From: Datnioides undecimradiatus
Lineage: Eukaryota > Chordata > Actinopteri > Lobotiformes > Datnioididae
DNA: 64,000 bases
NCBI GenBank assembly: GCA_008933995.1
Contig: WARS01000009.1
Span: forward strand, 2,016,001 to 2,080,000
Reading direction: 5' to 3'
Shown: positions 57,111 through 64,000 of the stretch, piece after piece
Layout: each line of letters opens with the position of its first letter
How positions within the stretch are numbered: position 1 is the first letter of the stretch
Position numbers and translations under genes: made by a program
Notes under the pieces: model-generated
Seen by the model: the letters and a program-made list of their open reading frames with translations, nothing else
Told to the model about the DNA's origin: nothing
Databases searched by the model: none

Positions 57111-57253
57111 AATAGAGACACATTTCTATATCTGGTGGGGTTGCAGAAAAATAATGCAGTGCAACCAGATGAATTGATGCTTCAAATGCACACACACAAG
57201 CACAAATATATATTGCGCGCTCTCATTTGCATGGGTAAGATGGATGCAAGTAG

Positions 57254-57278
57254 ACACACACACACACACACACACACA
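57254..57278. repeat. (AC)n microsatellite
   Basis: 25 bp of uninterrupted AC. Confidence 0.97.
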
Positions 57279-57769
57279 ACCATCTATATCAACTAGCATT
57301 TGTCAAATCCTGGTTTCCCTCCCTGGCACTGTTTCTGAGTTATGAACAGAGTGGGAAAAGTTCAAAACCCGAATTCCTTTGGCCGCGATTTGTTTTCTTT
57401 CCCATTGATCACCAAGCAGCTGCTGACTGATTCTCAGCGCAGCCAACATAGCCACAGTGTTTTCTTAGCATTTCAGACATGCAGACAGACAGGGTGAGAA
57501 AAGCGAGGAGGTGAGAAGTGGGAAAGAGAAGGCGAAATGGAAAGGAAAGGGCAGGGGAAGAGTGTGTGGGAGGCAGAGGATTTCTCTCTGGAGTTTGCTC
57601 TCCAGAACCACGGGGGCAGCTGGAGTTTGATAGTTTTGGGATGGGGGGGCAATCGTTCGTCGAAAAGATCAATAATCTGTCCTCCAACATTATAAGTAAG
57701 TTATAAAGTACTTTCCAAATATAACATTTGCAGACACATTTCAAATTATATGTCTATTTGTAATGTCTT

Positions 57770-57915
57770 ATTAGATTTTGGCAACTAAGCTACTTGGTTA
57801 TGGTTAGGATACAGTCACATTCATTGATTCAGCGATTAACCTCGACCTTCTTGCTAAGTGCTACTTTGTGTTTGATCAAGAGGCCGATTATTGCCATTGC
57901 GAACTTCAGTGGAGA
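57770..57915. promoter_or_regulatory. candidate enhancer / CNE 29
   Basis: TTCATTGATTCAGCGATTAACC, GTGTTTGATCAAGAGGCC and GATTATTGCCATTGCG in one short complex block. Confidence 0.35.
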
Positions 57916-58299
57916 ATTGTTTTTATAGGTCAGCTACTAACTACGCAGCAGGAGGGAGGGTAGGATTGCCTGCCAGCGATCCTATGTCCTGTCACATGTC
58001 CTCTGGTCCTCTCTCCTGTCTAACTCTGCTAGGAAAACCTCCAAACTGTCTGGATAACTAGCCACGAGGCTAATTTAACAAGGCCTCCATTGTTGATGTG
58101 ACTGTAACATGGGACTTCTCGCAACCTCTAGTGCTAATTAATGGTGCTACTTGACGTGTTAGCTTCTGTGCTAATCACTTGTGTTTATAACAAGACATGG
58201 GCACAGAGGCGTAACTCGGTATGATGCAACTGGCTGTTGGTTGTTCCAAACAGCATATAGAACGACCACACGTCACAAAAGCTAAAACATAAATTCGGG
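57916..58299. other. non-coding, plain
   Basis: Nothing recognised beyond scattered GCTAA/AGCTT words. Confidence 0.35.
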
Positions 58300-58500
58300 T
58301 GTGGATATAATTTCAATAAATGATGCGGAATAAATGCTGAATTTCCTGGATTTGTTCCCTCTGTCATTTCCTCGGCACCGGAGCATCCTCCCATCCTCCT
58401 CCTTCCATCTCTCCATCCCCTCTTTAATAAACGAGCGCTGGTGGTAATTGCCCAGTCTGGGACGACATCATTACTCATTCAGATGTCCAATAACGCTGCA
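58300..58500. promoter_or_regulatory. candidate enhancer / CNE 30
   Basis: ATTTCAATAAATGATGCGG, CTTTAATAAACGAGCGCTGG, GTGGTAATTGCCCAG and CATCATTACTCATTCAG, with a C/T-rich linker between. Confidence 0.45.
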
Positions 58501-58586
58501 GCACCCCCAGCACACACATGCAAACACACACACACATACACACAGGATGGAGGCTCAGTCTGCACATGCAGATCCATATCATTGAT

Positions 58587-58617
58587 CGCCCCCCCCCCCT
58601 CCCTTCTACCCCCCCCA
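58587..58617. repeat. C-run pair
   Basis: Two C runs (9-10 and 8 bases) separated by TCCCTTCTA. Confidence 0.9.
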
Positions 58618-58624
58618 TACTTCA

Positions 58625-59120
58625 TTTTTCATATTCAATGAGTGACTTGTAGATTTGGCTGCTCGATACAGATACGTCTCAATTAAGCGCGGGGAAGGCT
58701 CTCTATTGACATGTACGTGGACTGGCCGAGCAGCACTGAAGGCAACGGTCAAAAAGTACAACCTGACATTCAAAAAGGATGTCTGGTGAAGATTTAAGAT
58801 TTGTTTTTCTTTAAATACCCATTAATTTATTAGTTTCTAGTGCAAACACAGCTGGCCATATATCATTTATTAGCTCAAAGTCCCACTTTTAAGCCTTTTT
58901 TCCCCTCATTTCAACAAAGAACAATTAGAAAGTATCTTTGTGCCTCGCGCCATTTCTCCCTTCACTCTCAACCTCCACCTTCTGATTGCACGGTCGTGTG
59001 AAATGCAGTGGTGGCCTAATTCAAGCGGCTGTTCGGCGCCCTTTCTCACACTCCAAGTACAGTAATAGAATGCATTTCCCTTATCAGCGTCAACATATAT
59101 GAGGGAGAGAAAGGGGCACA
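58625..59120. promoter_or_regulatory. candidate enhancer / CNE 31 with SOX sites (strong)
   Basis: Nearly 500 bp of complex sequence. CTCAATTAAGCGCGG and CTCTATTGACATG lie at the left, CCATTAATTTATTAG and ATATCATTTATTAGC in the middle. Abutting SOX-type AACAAAG (58913-58919) and AACAAT (58920-58925) run into ATTAG, with an opposed CTTTGT at 58936-58941. GTGGCCTAATTCAAGCGG follows. Confidence 0.5.
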
Positions 59121-60954
59121 CAACACAGTCCTGACAAAACTCAATATGGATCTGTTCTGAAGTGGGCTTGGGGATTTGCGGTTGTATTCAAACATATTAA
59201 TTTAATGCCATTACTCCAGAGACACTCTTGAGGGAAACGTCCTAGATTGGCAACCTCATGAGCACCCGGCGGTGAGGAGTTCAGGGGTCAAAGCCACAAC
59301 TTCCAGACAAAAATAGATTTGCTAAACCTGAATGTGGAATCTGAAGGGGGCACAGCTAGGAGTGTGTCCAAGTCAGGCCCACTGGATCCAAGCAGCTGAT
59401 GAGATGTGGTTTCCTCAGTCTCTGCTGTCAAACTCCCCACAGCACCTGAGGGAAAACAGAGCAGCCTGGGAAAAGAGAAAGTGGGCCAGTGATTGTGTAG
59501 TTCAGAGAGGGGTACACTGCGCAGAGAGTGTGAATGGGTTAGTGTTCAGTGTGGATGAGGAGGTTGTTTTTAATGACATTATTCCACGGCTATTGATTCT
59601 AAATAAAAATAATATACGTTTTAATCAGTCTCAGGAGGATAACACCGGTGTGATTATTCCCGATTTATATTTACACGCAGTCAAAATGAAAATACAAAAC
59701 AAACTGAAGCATTTGCTGCAGTCAGATGCTCAAATCACTGCAGGTCTGCCTTCTCCTTCACGGATATCAGACATTTCTTTGCTTTATAATTGCAGACAAT
59801 TAGCAGAGGTTACATAATTAAATCATTAATTGCAATTGTTTGAACTAAGCAAGCTCAAAACTAACATACGTTTGCAGAAGATTAAGGTTATGAGGAGTAT
59901 TTTGAAGTGTATTAGAGAGCAACAAGTCAGAACACCAGTGCATCACGTGGAGAGTCATCTGTGCCTCTGATCGGGTAGCATCGGTTTTTATGTGTCTTAC
60001 TTGGACAAAGAAGTCAGACGAGGTTGAGGAGGAACAAAGAAAAGAGGAGACTTCATCCAAACCCTCGAGCTAAACATAAAGGGATCACTGGCTGAGTAAA
60101 AACTAGGTATGTGCCACATTTTATGAGGGGGAATGGAGAGAGTAAAGGCACTTTGCTTCATAAAAAGCAGGTATATACATATATTGGGTAACTATACATC
60201 TCGCTGTGACTCGTAAATCTCCGAGCCGGGGACGGTAAAAGGCCCAGGATGAAAGACCTGATTGGCTTATTTTGACTGATCCTCGGTAGAAGAGTTATTC
60301 TTGCCTGTGGACAGACGTTTCTGGCAGACGCCGGGGAATTCACCGTCAGCCACGAGTGTTAATATTAACTGTCCATAACAAAAGAGTGTTAGTCTGAGGA
60401 GAAAGGTTGTGTGGCTTGACGCTGCGCAGACACCTGTATGATATCATGGCTGAGGGAGTGCACACTGTGTATGTCTACGGTCATAGGTCACACAGTGAAA
60501 CATGTGTTATATCTTTCACTTAGCCTATATAGACCCTGCGAGGGACTTCTTAGTTCATTTACACTCATATATGGTCTGACTGGGGTTGGAGCTTAAACCA
60601 GGTTGTACCAAAATCCACTTATATATGATGAAATTAAGCTTTGTTCAAGATCTCAAACCTTCAGCTTCTCACTCAGTCAGGTGTTTATGAAGGTAACTTA
60701 AGAACTGAAAGAGGTTTTGTGCACACAGGCAACAAAACTAAATAAATAATCCTCCGGTTCTGCAACAAAAAAACCATTCATCGTCGCGGTCATCGCGGTT
60801 CTGAATATGAAACAATGAGACATGACGTCGACTGCAGCTCCTCGCTCTGACCACTCTTCACTCCTCGCACATCTTCACCTCGGTCCCCCCCTTTTCCTGT
60901 TCTTCCTCTCTTTCCAAGCTTCCTCTTTTCCCCTCGCTCTTTCCTCTTTTTTAT
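59121..60954. other. non-coding; longest plausible ATG frame unassigned
   Basis: A plus-strand frame from ATG 59332 to 59817 (161 codons) has no recognisable domain. The DNA in 59540-59815 is AT-rich with a TATTGATT word (59591-59598). The remainder is plain. Confidence 0.4.
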
Positions 60955-61125
60955 AGGCTTCAGGAATGTGAGGTCTCCTTAGTGATTTATAAACATACAC
61001 ATAATAAATGGGCGGCTGTAGTTTAAGCGGTGATGAAGCATTCTCTCTCTGGGACACAGCGCTGGCCTGCGTGTGATTTAAAGGGCTGACATTTATGGCT
61101 TGCAGGCCTATTATTCAGAGTGACT
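60955..61125. promoter_or_regulatory. candidate enhancer / CNE 32
   Basis: AGTGATTTATAAACATAC (HOX/CDX plus forkhead-like TAAACA), ATAATAAATGGGCGGC, GTGATTTAAAGGGC and GGCCTATTATTCAGAG. Confidence 0.4.
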
Positions 61126-61509
61126 GTCTGTGTACAGACCGGCGTTTTACAGCGGCTACGCAGAGGTGAGCCCAAAACTAAGCTAGTATCTGACACGGGC
61201 TAAGCATCCAGTAAGAATACTACAGTCACATATCACGTGGTGCTAAAAGCGGCGGGTGCCTGACAAGAATATGTGGTCAGTGCTTCGATGAATCTTTCAG
61301 CAACCAAACCTCACTGCACCCAGACAGGGATTTATATGTCAGATATCACACAATTCTGAATTCTGTTTTCCATTTCCTTGAGATAATACCAAATTATCCC
61401 AGCTACAAATGATGCGTGACTTCGCCATAGCCAATAATATGCTTTAATGCACTGTATAACAGTACGCTTACAGCAGGTTAACATCAGCTCGTTATTTAAT
61501 CATGAACTG

Positions 61510-62060
61510 GAAGCTCTGTTGTGCTGTTCTGGTATATTGTCTTGCATCGCGCATTAATTATGAATGTTTTCTATTTGATTGCGGTGCAAAGTAGGCCCAG
61601 ATTATCCCTTTCACAGTTAACTGTGCTACTTTGTTTTCACATAACCCATAACCTGTCTGCCTGCCACCAGCGTGCAGTGGATTGCAATCGACGACTCAGT
61701 GGCCAACATCACTATCTGTCCAAGATAATAGATGACAATAATGGGAAACTGTCCCTAAGCACTCGTTTGGAGTCTTCCTGCCCATTTACTGATACCCTTC
61801 ATATTTAATTCCCCTCCTATAGCCAGGAAAACAGACACTTTAAGTCCATCTAGAGGGAGCACATTTACAATAAAAGGCCAGCTGAATCCTCGGCTCACGT
61901 TTCCTCCTAACTGTGGCAGGACATAAACCTTCGAGCCAGACCTCATTTTCTCGGCGCCATCTCCCGGACACTGCTACAAAAAAATCAATAAGGCTGCACA
62001 CAATCCTCTTAACTTTGGAAGCCATTGTGAAAATGTCTTTGTTGAAAGAATATGGGGAAT
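61510..62060. promoter_or_regulatory. candidate enhancer / CNE 33
   Basis: Left part: GCGCATTAATTATGAATG, GCAAAGTAGGCCCAGATTATCC, AAGATAATAGATGAC and CATATTTAATTCCCC. Right part (61900-62050): ATTTTCTCGGCGCCATCTC, AAAATCAATAAGGC and GGAAGCCATTGTG. Possibly two adjacent elements. Confidence 0.4.
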
Positions 62061-62709
62061 ATTTTTTTTTTTCTTCCTGGCTTGTTTTTTGTGTCACTTT
62101 GACTTCCTTCTGATAGTCCCGAGCAGTGCAGGCCCTCACTTGTTGCTAAATTAGCATCTAGCCACGTCCTCTGCTCTTATTTTCTTGACACGGGTATATG
62201 ACACAAGCAGTCTGTTGCTGTGCATTATTGTCACTGTAACTCAATTCCTCCAGCTGAGCAAGGAGAAATAATTCAATCGTGTTGCAAAGATAAAGATCCC
62301 TGGAGCAGGGCGGAGAGATCTGCTCCGCCTGTATCAAGTTACACTCTGGAGATTAGCGCGTAGCATGTAGCGCTTAGCTGGTAGCTACACTGAATCAAGG
62401 CTGACTGTGATTCACATAGTCAATAAAGCTGGTTGGCTTATTGCATCACACCGTTCACATAGGTTAAACTGTCACAACATAACACAAGTGCTTTCATAAA
62501 GAGTACCTTCCAGGCTGGGCTGGCTGTGTGATGAAGTCTGACACATCCGCAGGGTTTGAATGTCTGCGTTTGAAGCATCACACCCAGCAATGGAGCACAA
62601 TGGTACTTTGAAAACTGTTATACAGATAGATTCAGCAGTGTTTGCTCTGCTCATTGATGGAGCGGCAAAAAGATTATAACGGCTGCACTGTACTCCAGCA
62701 AGTGATTGG

Positions 62710-62736
62710 ATGTTAGCATGCAGCTGATGCTAACAT
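62710..62736. other. perfect 10-bp inverted repeat
   Basis: ATGTTAGCAT (62710-62719) and ATGCTAACAT (62727-62736) flank GCAGCTG, itself holding the palindrome CAGCTG. Confidence 0.9.
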
Positions 62737-63339
62737 GAGCCGCTGATGGCAGAGCATGAATGAAGCAGCTGGTACCAGTCAGATAATGCAAGTGCAACTT
62801 TAGTGTTCTGCTGCAGCAGTGATGGTAAACGTCGCAAAGGTCTGTGTGTCTGCCCAAAAAACCCCCAAAAAAGGCAAACATTTTAAATTTTAAAAGCTTT
62901 TATGAAAGATTTTAGAATTGTTTTCACAGGTGCACTAATGGGAAGGATGATATAATTAATAGTTTAATTAATGGCTGTGTTCTCATCATTGCCATGGCTT
63001 ATGCAAACGCCATAGCTAATGTTATTAGCGTTGTTAAAATGTCAGCTGTGAGTTAATGTTATTAAAACATATCTATAAATATAGTGCATAGACATCAGGG
63101 CTTTACTCTTGAATTGCCGTCATTAAATCCTATTTCTTAGATTCAAATTATTAAAAAATTATTAAAATCAAGTTCAGTGCTTTATCTGCTAAAACCGACC
63201 CATCTAGTTATTCAGATACATATTATATTTTAAGCAGCCAGTGACATGCATTTTGAAAATAACCTTGCAAACCTTGCGAGGAATGTGTAAGATCTTAAAA
63301 GGGAGTGAGGGCTATATATGTGTGAGCACGTGCTTCTTT

Positions 63340-63361
63340 TGTGTGTGTGTGTGTGTGTGTG
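63340..63361. repeat. (TG)11 microsatellite
   Basis: 22 bp of uninterrupted TG, followed by CGCATA. Confidence 0.97.
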
Positions 63362-64000
63362 CGCATATTTCCCCAACAGACTCCCTTCAATCTTTTGCAC
63401 TCTCAGCATCTATCGCCTTCTGCTGTACATCACTCTGACAGCAGGGACTCAGGCTGAGGTTCGGGGTGGAAGAGGTCTTCTAGGTTGCCTTATGTGATGG
63501 ACAGGAATAGTCTGGAATCCCCAAACGGATGTAACCTCACATTGACCTCATCCAGTCATGACTTGGATGACCTCTCAACTTATAACCCCTGGCCTCTGCT
63601 TCCCGATTCTGCATCACATAAACAGAAGTGGGTCAAGATTTGTATGCAACTCATCTGATTTCAGGTATTACATCCACGATAAGCCAGCTGCACGTACAGC
63701 ATCAGTAGCATCAGGACTTCTAATCTATAAAATACTTACAGGTAGATGTTAGTTCTCGTAAGTTTTTTGAAAAATGTAGTTTAATTTTAAAAATTAACAA
63801 CTTTGGGCATCTGTGAGTGAGCATATGCACTGCAGCATGTCTGCAGAATATACAGCTTATAGCAATATGTACGCCACAAACAGAAGCCATGTCTCTCCAG
63901 AGCTGTGCAGCGGTGATATTCTTCCCCCCAAAATAAACGACAATGCAACCAGAAGTGGCACATAAATTAACGCGGCAGCGTGATTGATGACTCGGAGAAC

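Larger units (their letters stand above)
56101..57769. other. non-coding, plain with microsatellites
   Basis: Three CA/TG tracts (listed) and a purine-rich stretch at 57485-57555. No gene is recognised. Confidence 0.45.
62061..64000. other. non-coding right edge
   Basis: A T run (62062-62072), a GT tract (listed) and plain sequence, with AAATTATTAAAAAATTATTAAA-type AT words near 63145. No gene is recognised up to the edge. Confidence 0.4.

Noticed and set aside
59332-59817. 161-codon ATG-initiated plus-strand frame
   Set aside because: No recognisable family, AT-rich second half, and no splice or promoter support.

Overview
This 64-kb window looks like non-coding DNA from a bony fish, most likely a percomorph teleost. 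The evidence is the very high density of (CA/TG)n microsatellites (about fifteen tracts over 19 bp), a decayed Tc1-like transposon whose ends and transposase tail are typical of fish genomes, a hAT-type MITE-like element, and fragments that resemble dispersed repeats common in percomorphs. I found no convincing protein-coding exon, tRNA, rRNA, CRISPR array or prokaryotic signal. The longest open frames (about 206, 182 and 161 codons) have no recognisable domain, and their lengths are roughly what 64 kb of random six-frame sequence should give.

The window is organised as an alternation. On one side are islands of 100 to 400 bp of high-complexity, AT-leaning sequence dense in homeodomain (TAAT), POU octamer, SOX, TCF/LEF, forkhead and ONECUT-like words. 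On the other are stretches of simple repeats and unremarkable sequence. These islands are the look of conserved non-coding enhancers (CNEs) in the regulatory landscape of a developmental transcription-factor gene: a gene desert or a very long intron. That reading is inference, because no alignment could be run, and the target gene is not identifiable from the window. The islands are annotated as candidate regulatory elements on the criteria of no simple repeats, high word complexity and clustered transcription-factor words.

Layout: 1-2.2 kb is CpG-richer and could lie close to a promoter beyond the left edge. From 2.2-10 kb there are CNE-like islands, broken by a hAT-type MITE at 7.66-7.98 kb. 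From 10-21 kb the sequence is mostly plain, with a TAAT cluster (12.3 kb), a striking pair of adjacent hairpins (12.8 kb), a TATA-type promoter-like stretch (18.5 kb) and a long polypyrimidine tract (19.8 kb). From 21.8-27.5 kb is the densest enhancer-like block, including a four-copy TATTGAT cluster at 25.2 kb. From 29-33 kb there is an enhancer-like island, a G-rich stretch, a repeat composite and a long TCF-site-bearing island. From 36-44 kb there are scattered islands between microsatellites. At 46.0-46.4 kb sits the Tc1 remnant. From 46.8-64 kb there are further islands (47, 49, 53, 56, 58-59, 61-62 kb) separated by plain sequence.

If the landscape reading is right, the islands act together as distributed enhancers on a gene outside the window, and the transposons and microsatellites are passengers between them.
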